From Streptomyces sp. NBC_00306 (GTDB taxonomy: Bacteria; Actinomycetota; Actinomycetes; Streptomycetales; Streptomycetaceae): DNA of 64,000 nucleotides. The stretch's first letter is position 1; each line of letters opens with the position of its first letter. Position numbers and translations under genes: made by a program. Location of the stretch: positions 6,262,001-6,326,000 of the forward strand of contig NZ_CP108032.1 of NCBI RefSeq assembly GCF_036169555.1, written 5' to 3'. Positions 30,882-39,947 of this stretch are shown piece by piece. Below the pieces are notes generated by a model, which saw only the letters and a program-made list of their open reading frames with translations, was not told the origin of the DNA and did not search any database.

Positions 30882-32429
30882 GTGAGCACACAGACAGACC
30901 CTGCGGGCGGCCCAGCAGGCAGAAGGGGCGCCTTCCGGACCAAGACGGTCGAGCAGTCGATCCGCGACACGGAGGAGCCGGAGCACGCGCTGAAGAAGTC
31001 GCTCTCCGCCTGGGACCTGACCGTCTTCGGCGTCGGCGTCATCATCGGCACGGGCATCTTCGTCCTCACGGGTATCGCGGCCAAGGAGAACGCCGGGCCC
31101 GCGACCGCCCTGTCCTTCGTCGTCGCCGGCGTCGTCTGCGCACTGGCGGCGCTCTGCTACGCGGAGTTCGCCTCCACCGTGCCGGTGGCGGGTTCCGCGT
31201 ACACGTTCTCCTACGCCTCCATCGGCGAACTTCCGGCCTGGATCATCGGCTGGGACCTGGTCCTGGAGTTCGCGCTCGGCACCGCCGTGGTGGCGGTCGG
31301 CTGGTCCGGGTACGCGCGGCACCTCCTGGACACCAACCTCGGCTGGCAGATGCCCTCCGCCCTGTCGGGACCCGATGCGGGAGGGCACTTCGACCTGCTG
31401 GCCTTCCTGCTCATCCTGGCGCTGACCGCCATCCTGGTCATCGGCATGAAACTGTCCGCCCGGATCACCGCGATCGTCGTCGCGATCAAGGTCACCGTGG
31501 TCCTGCTGGTCATCGTCGCGGGCCTGTTCTTCATCAAGGCCGACAACTACACCCCGTTCATCCCTCCGGCCGAGGCGCAGGAGACGGGGGGCGGTCTCAC
31601 GGCGCCGCTGGTGCAGGTCCTGTTCGGCTACGACCCCACCAACTTCGGCGTCATGGGCATCTTCACCGCGGCGTCCATCGTCTTCTTCGCCTTCATCGGG
31701 TTCGACGTCGTCGCCACCGCGGCGGAGGAGACCAAGAACCCCCAGCGGGACATGCCCCGCGGCATCCTGGGCTCCCTGATCATCTGCACCGTGCTCTACG
31801 TGGCCGTGACGCTCGTCGTCACCGGTATGCAGAACTACAAGGAGATGTCGGCGACCGCGCCGCTCGCCGACGCCTTCAAGTCCGTCGACCAGCCCTTCTT
31901 CGCCGGTGCCATCAGCCTCGGCGCGGTCGTGGGCCTCATCACCGTCTGCATGATCCTGCTTCTGGGCCAGACCCGGGTGTTCTTCGCGATGAGCCGTGAC
32001 GGACTGCTGCCGCGCTTCTTCTCCGTCACCCACCCGAAGTTCCGGACCCCCCACCGGGCGACCATCGTGCTCGGCTGCGCCATCGCCGTCATCGCGGGCT
32101 TCACCAGCCTCGAGGCGCTCGCGGCCCTGGTGAACATCGGCACGCTCTTCGCCTTCGTGATCGTGGCCCTCGGCGTCATCGTCCTCCGCCGCACCCGCCC
32201 CGACCTGCACCGCGCCTTCCGTACCCCGTGGGTGCCGGCGCTCCCCATCATCTCCATCGCGGCGTCGCTGTGGCTGATGCTGAACCTGCCGACCGAGACC
32301 TGGCTGCGGTTCGGCGTCTGGATGCTGATCGGTGTGGTCGTGTACTACCTCTACGGCCGCGGGCACAGCCGGTTGCAGACGCGAGCAGGGTCCGGCGGAT
32401 CCCTCTCGGGTGACGGCAACCCCAAGTAG
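30882..32429 (+). CDS. APC-family amino acid permease (CAT-like)
   Basis: 515 residues from GTG 30882 with GGAGG upstream. A hydrophilic N-terminus of about 45 residues precedes roughly 12 membrane helices of the APC superfamily. The first helix has the substrate-binding GVGVIIGTGIFVLTG motif, and FIGFDVVATAAEETKNPQRD is typical of cationic amino acid transporters (YfnA/CAT group). It imports an amino acid by proton symport; the exact substrate is unknown. Bounded by its own terminators, so probably a single-gene unit. Matches SCO6014 in context. Confidence 0.88.
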   Translation: MSTQTDPAGGPAGRRGAFRTKTVEQSIRDTEEPEHALKKSLSAWDLTVFGVGVIIGTGIFVLTGIAAKENAGPATALSFVVAGVVCALAALCYAEFASTVPVAGSAYTFSYASIGELPAWIIGWDLVLEFALGTAVVAVGWSGYARHLLDTNLGWQMPSALSGPDAGGHFDLLAFLLILALTAILVIGMKLSARITAIVVAIKVTVVLLVIVAGLFFIKADNYTPFIPPAEAQETGGGLTAPLVQVLFGYDPTNFGVMGIFTAASIVFFAFIGFDVVATAAEETKNPQRDMPRGILGSLIICTVLYVAVTLVVTGMQNYKEMSATAPLADAFKSVDQPFFAGAISLGAVVGLITVCMILLLGQTRVFFAMSRDGLLPRFFSVTHPKFRTPHRATIVLGCAIAVIAGFTSLEALAALVNIGTLFAFVIVALGVIVLRRTRPDLHRAFRTPWVPALPIISIAASLWLMLNLPTETWLRFGVWMLIGVVVYYLYGRGHSRLQTRAGSGGSLSGDGNPK

Positions 32430-32480
32430 CCCGGCGGGCCGCACCCCCGCTCAGCAGCGGTAACAGCGCCACCTTTCGCA

Positions 32481-32522
32481 CCGGCCCCGTATGTCCTGCT
32501 CCGGCAGGACCTGCGGGGCCGG
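32481..32522 (+). terminator. Two-part hairpin after the amino acid permease
   Basis: Outer arms CCGGCCCC/GGGGCCGG (32481-32488, 32515-32522) enclose an inner perfect stem GTCCTGC/GCAGGAC (32493-32510). It ends 45 nt before the next start and most likely terminates the permease transcript. Confidence 0.7.
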
Positions 32523-32567
32523 ATACTGTGCGTTTCCGGGCCTGCACCCTGACCCGGAAAGGCACTC

Positions 32568-34067
32568 ATGCCGGCGGAGCCGCCATCCTCGCTACGCCGC
32601 GTCCCCGCGCGGTCCCTGCCCCGGCAGCGCCGCCGGGTACCGGCCCCGGCGCGCCGTCTCCACTACTGGCGGCGGCTGCTTCCGGCCCTCGGCCTGCTCG
32701 CGCTCGTCACCCGCATCCCGTCCTTCGGGCACCGGCTGTGGAGCCCGGACGAGGGCTATCTCGCCGTCCAGGCGCGGATACTGGCGGACGGCGGAGCGCT
32801 GTACGAGACCGTCGTCGACCGCAAGCCGCCCCTGCTGCCGCTGCTCTACGAGACGCTGTTCGCGCTGTTCGGCGACGAGTCGCTGCGCTCGGTGAGGGTC
32901 CTCGCGGTCCTCGCCCAGCTCGTCACCGCCGCACTGCTCGCCAGCATCGCCCGCCGCCGCTGGGGCGATCGCGCCGGGCGCACCGCGGGCGTGCTGTATC
33001 TGCTGGTGTCCATCGGCCTGAATCCCGAGGACGCCCAGGCCGCCACCTTCGAGGTCTTCATGCTGCCGTTCACGGCCGCGGCCGTCCGGTACGCGGACCG
33101 CGGCCGCTGGGGCGCCGCGGGCGTCGCGGTTGCGGGGGCGTTCCTGACCAAGCAGACCGGCGGAGCCGTCCTCGGTCCGGTCCTGTGGCTGCTCTGGCAG
33201 ACCGCGCCGGTGCACCGCAGCGCACTGCTGCGCACGGCTCTGGGATTCGCCCTGCCGGTCCTGGCCGCCGCGCTGCTCACCGACCCGTCCGGCTTTCTGT
33301 TCTGGACGGTCACCGGATCGGGGGCGTACGCCTCGTTCACCGGCTCCGAACTGCACGTCCTGTCCCGGGCCGTGGCCAACACGGCGCTGCTCGGGGCCGC
33401 CTGCGCGGGACTGGTCCCGCCGGTCGTGCGGGTGCTGCGCAGTGCGCGCACGGGCGTGGGCGACCTCTGGCTGTGGCTGGCGTCGTCGGCGGCCGCCGTG
33501 CTGCTGGGTTTCCACTTCTTCGGGCACTACTACCTGCAACTGATCCCGCCGCTGGCCCTGTTGGCGACGGGAGCCCTGCAGATCCTGCCGCGTCACCGGC
33601 TGGCGTCCGCGCTGGCGTGGTCGGCCTGCGGCTGCGCCCTGTTCCTCCTCTGGGGGACGCTGACGCCTCGTCCGGAGCTGGCCCACGCCCAGCGCCTCGC
33701 GACGGCCGTACAGGCCCGTACAGGCCCCGCTGAGAGCGTTCTCGTGTGGGGGATACACCCCGAGACGTACTGGCTCGCCGACCGGCCGCCCGCCAGCCGC
33801 TTTCTGACGGCCGGTCTGCTCACCAACTACAGCGGCGGCCGCAACGGCCCCCAGGTGGGGGAGAAGTACGGGGTGGAGGGCGCCTGGCCCACGTTCGCCG
33901 ACGAGATGCGCGCCCACCCGCCGGCGCTGATCGTCGACGACTCCCGGGGCAAACCCTTCGCCCCCGAACGCGTCCCGACCCTGCGCAGACTGCTGGAGCG
34001 GCACTACGAACCGCTCCCCGGCGAGATCGACGGCGCGGTGCTCTACGTCCGCTCGTCCGGCGGCTGA
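32568..34067 (+). CDS. GT-C/GT39-like integral membrane glycosyltransferase
   Basis: 499 residues from ATG 32568. An Arg/Pro-rich cytosolic N-terminus is followed by about ten membrane helices. The first outer loop, SPDEGYLAVQARIL then VDRKPPLL, is the acidic-plus-KPP signature of polyprenyl-phosphate sugar transferases (ArnT/PMT superfamily GT-C fold). The C-terminal 130 residues form a soluble domain. Such enzymes move a sugar from a lipid-linked donor onto protein, glycan or lipid outside the membrane; acceptor and donor are not deducible. No neighbouring gene in the same transcript points to a pathway. Confidence 0.78.
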   Translation: MPAEPPSSLRRVPARSLPRQRRRVPAPARRLHYWRRLLPALGLLALVTRIPSFGHRLWSPDEGYLAVQARILADGGALYETVVDRKPPLLPLLYETLFALFGDESLRSVRVLAVLAQLVTAALLASIARRRWGDRAGRTAGVLYLLVSIGLNPEDAQAATFEVFMLPFTAAAVRYADRGRWGAAGVAVAGAFLTKQTGGAVLGPVLWLLWQTAPVHRSALLRTALGFALPVLAAALLTDPSGFLFWTVTGSGAYASFTGSELHVLSRAVANTALLGAACAGLVPPVVRVLRSARTGVGDLWLWLASSAAAVLLGFHFFGHYYLQLIPPLALLATGALQILPRHRLASALAWSACGCALFLLWGTLTPRPELAHAQRLATAVQARTGPAESVLVWGIHPETYWLADRPPASRFLTAGLLTNYSGGRNGPQVGEKYGVEGAWPTFADEMRAHPPALIVDDSRGKPFAPERVPTLRRLLERHYEPLPGEIDGAVLYVRSSGG

Positions 34068-34071
34068 GAGC

Positions 34072-34205
34072 CTGTCGGGTGATCTTCGACCGGGAAGCGG
34101 ATGCGGTCTGGTGCGTGCGATTCCAAGGCGCCAGGATGCCCTTGTAGCGGAGCTGCCAGGGTATTTCGGTAACGCGGGAAGGGTGCGTGCCAGGGTGTGG
34201 ACGCC
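34072..34205. repeat. Dispersed intergenic repeat or MITE-like remnant (low confidence)
   Basis: This 130-bp non-coding stretch starts gagcctgtcgggtgatctt. Read on the minus strand it translates to a C-terminus-like LPRYRNTLAAPLQGHPGALE stretch that I associate with repetitive Streptomyces intergenic sequence. No transposase, clear terminal repeats or target duplication is visible. Confidence 0.25.
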
Positions 34206-34208
34206 CGG

Positions 34209-34595
34209 TCAGAGGTCACCCGGCAGGTTCTGAAGCGCCCGGGGACCCACGCAGCCGGCGCCGAGTGCCTCGACGCGCCGCCGCAGTTCCCGGTCGGCCG
34301 TGACCACCACGACGTCCCGGCCGGCATCCGCCTCGGCGACCAGCTCCACGATCCGGTCGTCACCGCTGCCGGGCGCCGAGGAGACCCGTACCGCGGGGAT
34401 GCTCTCCACACCGCGCGCGGCCCCCTCCGCGACGAGCACCACGTCGAGGGGGCCGGGATGCGCGGCCAGCCCGGCGGCGGCGACCTGCGGCAGCCGGTCG
34501 CGCAGTCGTTCCACGGCCCCGCGCCGGTCCCGCCACCAGCCGTCCGGCACGGATCCGATGACGTTGGCCGCGTCGACGATCAGCAGGGGTTCCAT
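34209..34595 (-). CDS. Small NYN/PIN-like domain protein
   Basis: 128 residues. It begins LLIVDAANVIGSVPDGWW, an acidic strand-loop typical of NYN/PIN-like (YacP-related) nucleases, and continues with SGDDRIVELV and VVVVTADRELRRR, giving the spaced acidic residues of that fold. Family members are RNases or RNA-binding proteins; many Streptomyces entries carry the unrelated label NTP pyrophosphohydrolase. It is in line with fadB on the minus strand but lies past a strong terminator, so it is probably expressed separately. Confidence 0.7.
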   Translation of the reverse strand: MEPLLIVDAANVIGSVPDGWWRDRRGAVERLRDRLPQVAAAGLAAHPGPLDVVLVAEGAARGVESIPAVRVSSAPGSGDDRIVELVAEADAGRDVVVVTADRELRRRVEALGAGCVGPRALQNLPGDL

Positions 34596-34612
34596 GCATT
34601 CAGCGTGACATG

Positions 34613-34650
34613 CGAAGGCCCCGGCACCGAGAGAGGTGCCGGGGCCTTCG
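34613..34650 (-). terminator. Terminator of the fadA-fadB operon
   Basis: A 16-bp perfect stem with a GAGAGA loop, 13 nt beyond the fadB stop codon (minus strand). Strong and symmetrical. Confidence 0.9.
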
Positions 34651-34662
34651 TCAGCGGTACGA

Positions 34663-36789
34663 CTACGCGGGGACGCTCGCGACGCCCTGCGCCAGGAACG
34701 GCTTGCCGTTCACCCGCTGGGAGACACCCTCACGGTCCAGGTACGGCGTGATGCCGCCCAGGTGGAAGGGCCAGCCGGCGCCGGTGATCAGGCAGAGGTC
34801 GATGTCCTGGGCCTCGGCCACGACACCCTCGTCCAGCATCAGACCGATCTCCTGCGCCACCGCGTCGAGAACGCGGTCGCGGACCTGCTCCTCGGTGAGG
34901 ACGGAGTCGCCCTGCTGGAGGAGTGCGGCGACCTCGGGGTCCAGCTCCGGCTTGCCGGAATCGTAGACGTAGAAGCCGCGCTTGCCGGCCTTGACCACCG
35001 CGGCCAGGTTCGCCGAGACCGTGAAGCGGTCCGGGAAGGCGCGGTTGAGGGTCTCGGAGACATGCAGACCGATCGCCGGGCCGACGAGCTCCAGCAGGAC
35101 CAGCGGCGACATCGGCAGACCGAGCGGCTCGATCGCCTTCTCGGCGGTGGCGACCGGGGTGCCCTCGTCGATGACGTTCTGGATCTCGCCCATGAAGCGG
35201 GTCAGGATGCGGTTCACGACGAACGCCGGGGCGTCCTTCGTCAGGACCGCGGTCTTCTTCAGCTTCTTCGCGACACCGAACGCGGTGGCGAGCGAGGCGT
35301 CGTCCGTCTGCTCGCCGCGGACGATCTCCAGCAGCGGCAGGACCGCGACCGGGTTGAAGAAGTGGAAGCCGACGACCCGCTCCGGGTGCTGGAGCTTCGA
35401 CGCCATCTCGGTGACGGACAGCGAGGAGGTGTTGGTGGCGAAGATCGCGTGGGCGGGGGCGACGGCCTCCACCTCGGCGAACACCTGCTGCTTGACGCCG
35501 ATCTCCTCGAAGACGGCCTCGATGATGAAGTCGGCGTCGGAGAAGCCCTCCGCCTTGTCCAGCACACCGGAGACCAGGGCCTTCAGGCGGTTGGCCTTGT
35601 CCTGGTTGACGCGGCCCTTGCCGAGCAGCTTGTCGATCTCGGCGTGGACGTAGCCCACACCCTTGTCGACGCGCTCCTGGTCGATGTCGGTCAGGACGAC
35701 CGGCACCTCGAGGCGGCGCAGGAAGAGCAGCGCCAGCTGGGAGGCCATCAGGCCCGCGCCCACGACACCGACCTTGGTGACCGGGCGCGCCAGGCTCTTG
35801 TCCGGGGCGCCCGCGGGACGCTTGGCCCGCTTCTGCACCAGGTTGAAGGCGTAGATACCGCTGCGCAGTTCGCCGCCCATGATCAGGTCGGCCAGCGCGG
35901 TGTCCTCGGCGTCGAAGCCGGCCTGGAGGTCGCCGTCCTTGGCGGCGGCGACGATGTCCAGGGCGCGGTAGGCGGCCGGGGCGGCGCCGTGCACCTTGGA
36001 GTCGGCGATGGCACGGCCACGGGCGACGGCCTGGTCCCAGGCGTCACCGCGGTCGATCTCCGCCCGCTCGACGACGATCTCGCCCTTGAGGACGGACGCC
36101 GTCCACAGCAGCGACTGCTCCAGGAAGTCGGCGCCCTCGAAGATCGCGTCGGCGATGCCGAGCTCGAAGACCTGCGCGCCCTTGAGCTGCTTGTTCTGGT
36201 TGAGCGAGTTCTCGATGATGACCGAGACCGCGCGCTCGGGGCCGATCAGGTTCGGCAGCAGTGCGCAGCCGCCCCAGCCGGGGACGAGACCGAGGAAGAC
36301 CTCGGGCAGCGAGAAGGCGGGGATGGCCTGCGAGACGGTGCGGTACGAGCAGTGCAGACCGACCTCGACACCGCCGCCCATCGCCGCGCCGTTGTAGTAC
36401 GCGAAGGTCGGCACCGCGAGGTGGGACAGACGCTTGAAGACGTCGTGGCCGCCCTTGCCGATGGCGAGCGCGTCGGAGTGCTCCTTGAGCAGCTCCACAC
36501 CCTTGAGGTCGGCGCCGACGGCGAAGATGAACGGCTTGCCGGTGATGCCGACGCCGGTGATCGAGCCCTCCGACGCCTCCTTCTCGACCTGGTCGATCGC
36601 GGCGTCGAGATTCGCGAGCGACTGCGGGCCGAAGGTGGTCGGCTTGGTGTGGTCCAGGCCGTTGTCGAGCGTGATCAGCGCGAACCGGCCCGCGCCGGGC
36701 AGGTCGAGGTGGCGTACGTGCGCCTGCGTGACGACCTCGTCCGGGAACAGCTCGGCCGCGCCCTTCAGGAGTTCCGTGGTGGTGCTCAC
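34663..36789 (-). CDS. fadB: Fatty-acid oxidation complex alpha subunit: enoyl-CoA hydratase / 3-hydroxyacyl-CoA dehydrogenase
   Basis: 708 residues from GTG 36789 behind GGAGG; the longer frame start is spurious because it runs into the thiolase gene. The N-terminal hydratase/isomerase domain has GAAMGGGVEVGLHC and PEVFLGLVPGWGG, bearing the two catalytic Glu positions. From about residue 325 there is a Rossmann NAD site (VGVVGAGLMASQLAL), then the 3-hydroxyacyl-CoA dehydrogenase C-terminal domains with FHFFNPV. It hydrates enoyl-CoA and oxidises 3-hydroxyacyl-CoA in beta-oxidation. Its start overlaps the thiolase stop (GTGA), so the two subunits are translationally coupled, in fadA-fadB order. 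Confidence 0.95.
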   Translation of the reverse strand: MSTTTELLKGAAELFPDEVVTQAHVRHLDLPGAGRFALITLDNGLDHTKPTTFGPQSLANLDAAIDQVEKEASEGSITGVGITGKPFIFAVGADLKGVELLKEHSDALAIGKGGHDVFKRLSHLAVPTFAYYNGAAMGGGVEVGLHCSYRTVSQAIPAFSLPEVFLGLVPGWGGCALLPNLIGPERAVSVIIENSLNQNKQLKGAQVFELGIADAIFEGADFLEQSLLWTASVLKGEIVVERAEIDRGDAWDQAVARGRAIADSKVHGAAPAAYRALDIVAAAKDGDLQAGFDAEDTALADLIMGGELRSGIYAFNLVQKRAKRPAGAPDKSLARPVTKVGVVGAGLMASQLALLFLRRLEVPVVLTDIDQERVDKGVGYVHAEIDKLLGKGRVNQDKANRLKALVSGVLDKAEGFSDADFIIEAVFEEIGVKQQVFAEVEAVAPAHAIFATNTSSLSVTEMASKLQHPERVVGFHFFNPVAVLPLLEIVRGEQTDDASLATAFGVAKKLKKTAVLTKDAPAFVVNRILTRFMGEIQNVIDEGTPVATAEKAIEPLGLPMSPLVLLELVGPAIGLHVSETLNRAFPDRFTVSANLAAVVKAGKRGFYVYDSGKPELDPEVAALLQQGDSVLTEEQVRDRVLDAVAQEIGLMLDEGVVAEAQDIDLCLITGAGWPFHLGGITPYLDREGVSQRVNGKPFLAQGVASVPA

Positions 36790-38006
36790 TTGGTGCCTCC
36801 GTCGAAGTGCGGGTTCTCCCAGATGACCGTCGCGCCCATGCCGAAGCCGACGCACATCGTGGTGAGGCCGTAGCGGACCTCGGGCTGCTCCTCGAACTGG
36901 CGGGCCAGCTGCGTCATCAGACGGACGCCGGAGGAGGCCAGCGGGTGGCCGAACGCGATCGCGCCGCCGTACTGGTTGACGCGCGCGTCGTCGTCGGCGA
37001 TGCCGTAGTGGTCGAGGAAGGCGAGCACCTGGACGGCGAAGGCCTCGTTGACCTCGAAGAGGTTGATGTCCTCGATCGACAGGCCCGCCTTGGCCAGCGC
37101 CTTCTCGGTCGCCGGGATCGGGCCGTAGCCCATCACCTCGGGCTCGACGCCGGCGAAGGCGTACGAGACGAGACGCATCTTGACCGGCAGGTTGTTCTCG
37201 CGCGCGAACTCCTCGGACGCGATGAGCGAGGCGGTGGCGCCGTCGTTGAGACCGGCGGCGTTGCCCGCGGTGACGCGGCCGTGCACACGGAAGGGGGTCT
37301 TCAGACCCGCGAGGCTCTCCAGCGTGGTGCCGGGACGCATCGGCTCGTCCTGCGTGACCAGGCCCCAGCCGGTCTCGCCGGCCTCGGGGTTGGTGCGGCG
37401 GACCGAGATCGGCACCAGGTCCTGCTGGATCTTGCCGTTCGCGTACGCCTTCGCCGCCTTCTCCTGCGAGCGCACGGCGTACTCGTCGGCGCGCTGCTTG
37501 GTGATGTGCGGGTAGCGGTCGTGAAGGTTCTCCGCGGTCATGCCCATGAACAGGGCGGACTCGTCGACGAGCTTCTCGCTCACGAACCGCGGGTTCGGGT
37601 CGACGCCCTCACCCATGGGGTGGCGGCCCATGTGCTCGACACCGCCGGCGACGGCGATGTCGTACGCACCGAAGGCCACGCTGCCCGCGACGGAGGTGAC
37701 GGCGGTCAGGGCGCCGGCACACATGCGGTCGATCGAGTAGCCGGGCACGGACTGCGGCAGACCCGCGAGGATGCCCGCGGTGCGGCCGATGGTCAGGCCC
37801 TGGTCACCGATCTGCGTGGTCGCGGCGATCGCCACCTCGTCGATCTTCGCGGGGTCGAGGTCCGGGTTGCGGCGCAGCAGCTCCCGGATCGCCTTCACGA
37901 CGAGATCGTCGGCCCGGGTCTCGTGGTAAATGCCCTTCGGGCCCGCCTTGCCGAACGGGGTGCGGACGCCGTCGACGAAGACGACGTCCCTGACGGTACG
38001 AGGCAC
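36786..38006 (-). CDS. fadA: Acetyl-CoA C-acyltransferase (thiolase)
   Basis: 406 residues from GTG 38006, seven nt after GGAGGAG. The nucleophilic Cys lies in DRMCAGALTAV, the second site in NEAFAVQ, and GGAIAFGHPLASSG and CVGFGMGATVIWE hold the catalytic His and Cys. It cleaves 3-ketoacyl-CoA with CoA in the last beta-oxidation step, presumably in complex with FadB encoded by the overlapping next gene. Confidence 0.95.
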   Translation of the reverse strand: MPRTVRDVVFVDGVRTPFGKAGPKGIYHETRADDLVVKAIRELLRRNPDLDPAKIDEVAIAATTQIGDQGLTIGRTAGILAGLPQSVPGYSIDRMCAGALTAVTSVAGSVAFGAYDIAVAGGVEHMGRHPMGEGVDPNPRFVSEKLVDESALFMGMTAENLHDRYPHITKQRADEYAVRSQEKAAKAYANGKIQQDLVPISVRRTNPEAGETGWGLVTQDEPMRPGTTLESLAGLKTPFRVHGRVTAGNAAGLNDGATASLIASEEFARENNLPVKMRLVSYAFAGVEPEVMGYGPIPATEKALAKAGLSIEDINLFEVNEAFAVQVLAFLDHYGIADDDARVNQYGGAIAFGHPLASSGVRLMTQLARQFEEQPEVRYGLTTMCVGFGMGATVIWENPHFDGGTK

Positions 38007-38220
38007 GATGGCTCTCCTCCAGGGTGCGGGGTGGCACTGCTGCGGGGCGCGCTGAGCGCGCGCTTTCCTCCGGCCATGCTACTTGTGGGTAACCAAGCTG
38101 CCCACCCCAAGAGGCGGGAGCGGCGAACGTCACACCGGGGTGAGGCGCTTCCGCCGTTCCGGGGGCGGGGATGCGTGGGGTTCGGCAGTGCGCGCGCCTG
38201 CTTGGTTGCGTGCCGCCGGC

Positions 38221-38540
38221 GTGCGGGTCTCGGTGGGGCTCCGGCCCCGGGCCGGCGGCGGGCCGGAGCATCCGGCCCGTGCGGCGTGGGAGGTACCCGC
38301 CCGCAGGGTGTGGCCACCGGCCGTGCGGGGATTGGCGCCGGCCCCGCGCCCGATCGCCAGGCGGAACCCGGGCGTCCAGCCCGTCCCGCGTGCGACCCCG
38401 CCCGCAGGGTGTGCCACCGGCGTGCGGGTCATCGCGGGGCTCCGGCCCCGGGTCGGCGGCGGGCCGGCGCATCCGGCCCGTCACGCGAGGGAGAGCCCGC
38501 CCGCAGGGTGTGCTCGGCCACCGCGTGCGGGACCCGCGTC
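38221..38540. repeat. Imperfect tandem repeat array in the 573-bp fadA-rnd gap
   Basis: The 17-mer CCCGCCCGCAGGGTGTG occurs three times, at 38296, 38397 and 38496, spaced about 100 bp. Each copy is followed by a CCACCG...CGTGCGGG segment. A longer unit (GTGCGGGT...GGGGCTCCGGCCCCGGG...) occurs at 38221 and 38422, giving a 201-bp period with alternating half units. No coding potential is evident in the whole 38007-38579 gap. Confidence 0.6.
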
Positions 38541-38579
38541 CCGAACGCCGGGCGGACGCAGACGCGGGTCCCGGCCGCG

Positions 38580-39869
38580 TCAGGTCGTCGCCGTCGCCGC
38601 CAGCGCGCGCGTCAGCAGCGGTGCCACCTGCTCGATCTGCCACGGACGCGCCCCGTACGACGCCAGCGCCTGTGCCACCGACTCGACCGACGGCTGCGCC
38701 GGCGGTTCCCAGCACACGCGTCGGACCGTGTCCGGAGTGATCAGGTTCTCCTGCGGCAGGTTCAGCTCCTCCGCGAGCGCGGACACCGCTGCCCGCGCCG
38801 CCGTCAGACGAGCGGCGGCGGCCGGGTCCTTGTCGGCCCAGGACCGCGGCGGCGGCGGGCCGTTCAGCTGCTGGCCCGGCTGCGGCAGCTCGGCGTCGGG
38901 CAGTGCCTTCGCCCGGTCGACCGCCGTCTGCCACTGCTCCAGCTGCCGCCGGCCCATCCGGTGTCCGAACCCGGGCAGCGCGGTCAGCTCCTGAACGTTC
39001 GCCGGGAGGGCGAGCGCCGCTTCCACGATCGCGCCGTCGCCCAGCACCTTGCCCGGTGACACGTCCCGCCGCTGGGCCACCCGGTCCCGGGTCGTCCACA
39101 GCTCCCGTACGACGGCCATCTGACGCCGCCGGCGCACCTTGTGCATGCCGGACGTCCGCCGCCAGGGGTCCTTGCGCGGGGGAGCGGGCGGCGCCGAGGC
39201 GATCGCGTCGAACTCCTGGTGGGCCCACTCCAGCTTGCCCTGCCGGTCCAGCTCCTTCTCCAGCGAATCGCGCAGATCGATCAGCAGCTCGACGTCGAGC
39301 GCGGCGTAGCGCAGCCACGGCTCGGGGAGCGGGCGGGTCGACCAGTCGACGGCGGAGTGGCCCTTCTCCAGGGCGAAACCGAGGACGGACTCCACCATCG
39401 CGCCGAGCCCGACCCGGGGGAAGCCGGCGAGCCGCCCGGCCAGCTCGGTGTCGAAGAGCCGGGTGGGGAGCATGCCTATTTCGCGCAGGCACGGCAGGTC
39501 CTGTGTCGCCGCGTGCAGGATCCACTCCGTGCCGGACAGCGCCTCGCCCAGACCGGACAGATCGGGGCAGCCGATCGGATCGATCAGCGCGCTGCCCGCG
39601 CCCTCACGGCGCAGCTGTACGAGATAGGCGCGCTGGCCGTAGCGGTAGCCGGACGCGCGCTCCGCGTCGACGGCGACCGGGCCGGTGCCGGCGGCGAACG
39701 CGGCGATCACTTCGGCCAGCGCATCGGCGTCGGCGACGACGGGAGGGATCCCCTCGCGGGGCTCCAGCAAGGGGATCGGTACTTCTTCGGCTGCGACGCC
39801 GTCGTCCGGGGGAGCGCCCCCGGCGGTTCGCAGTGCGGTCTCTGCTGCGGTCTCTTGGGCGTCGGTCAC
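38580..39869 (-). CDS. rnd: Ribonuclease D
   Basis: 429 residues. A DEDD-type 3'-5' exonuclease domain: VAVDAERASGYRYGQRAYL (Asp-Ala-Glu, motif I), HAATQDLPCL (motif II) and RYAALDVELL (motif III, DEDDy type). An HRDC domain follows in the C-terminal half (LPGFGHRMGRRQLEQW region). It trims tRNA and other structured RNA 3' ends. The first 50 residues are a low-complexity acidic/Ala-rich leader. Stands alone between a repeat-rich gap and a palindromic terminator. Confidence 0.93.
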   Translation of the reverse strand: MTDAQETAAETALRTAGGAPPDDGVAAEEVPIPLLEPREGIPPVVADADALAEVIAAFAAGTGPVAVDAERASGYRYGQRAYLVQLRREGAGSALIDPIGCPDLSGLGEALSGTEWILHAATQDLPCLREIGMLPTRLFDTELAGRLAGFPRVGLGAMVESVLGFALEKGHSAVDWSTRPLPEPWLRYAALDVELLIDLRDSLEKELDRQGKLEWAHQEFDAIASAPPAPPRKDPWRRTSGMHKVRRRRQMAVVRELWTTRDRVAQRRDVSPGKVLGDGAIVEAALALPANVQELTALPGFGHRMGRRQLEQWQTAVDRAKALPDAELPQPGQQLNGPPPPRSWADKDPAAAARLTAARAAVSALAEELNLPQENLITPDTVRRVCWEPPAQPSVESVAQALASYGARPWQIEQVAPLLTRALAATATT

Positions 39870-39895
39870 GTGTCAAGGGTATCTGTGAACGGACA

Positions 39896-39929
39896 GCGCC
39901 CGTCGACGGAACGTTCCGTCGACGGGCGC
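39896..39929 (-). terminator. 34-bp perfect palindrome after the response regulator gene
   Basis: GCGCCCGTCGACGGAAC and its exact complement with no spacer, 19 nt past the stop of the response regulator (minus strand) and 27 bp ahead of rnd. Best read as a terminator hairpin. Confidence 0.8.
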
Positions 39930-39947
39930 GAAAGAAATGTGGAGCGA

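Noticed and set aside
34636..36873. 745-residue plus-strand frame opposite fadB
   Set aside because: Antisense shadow; the minus strand encodes a canonical FadB-type protein.
38221..38540. CRISPR array
   Set aside because: Only three copies, about 100-bp spacing, spacers are themselves repetitive, and no cas genes.
38083..38994. Open frames across the tandem repeat gap
   Set aside because: Composition follows the repeat and GC bias; frames run into the rnd gene antisense.
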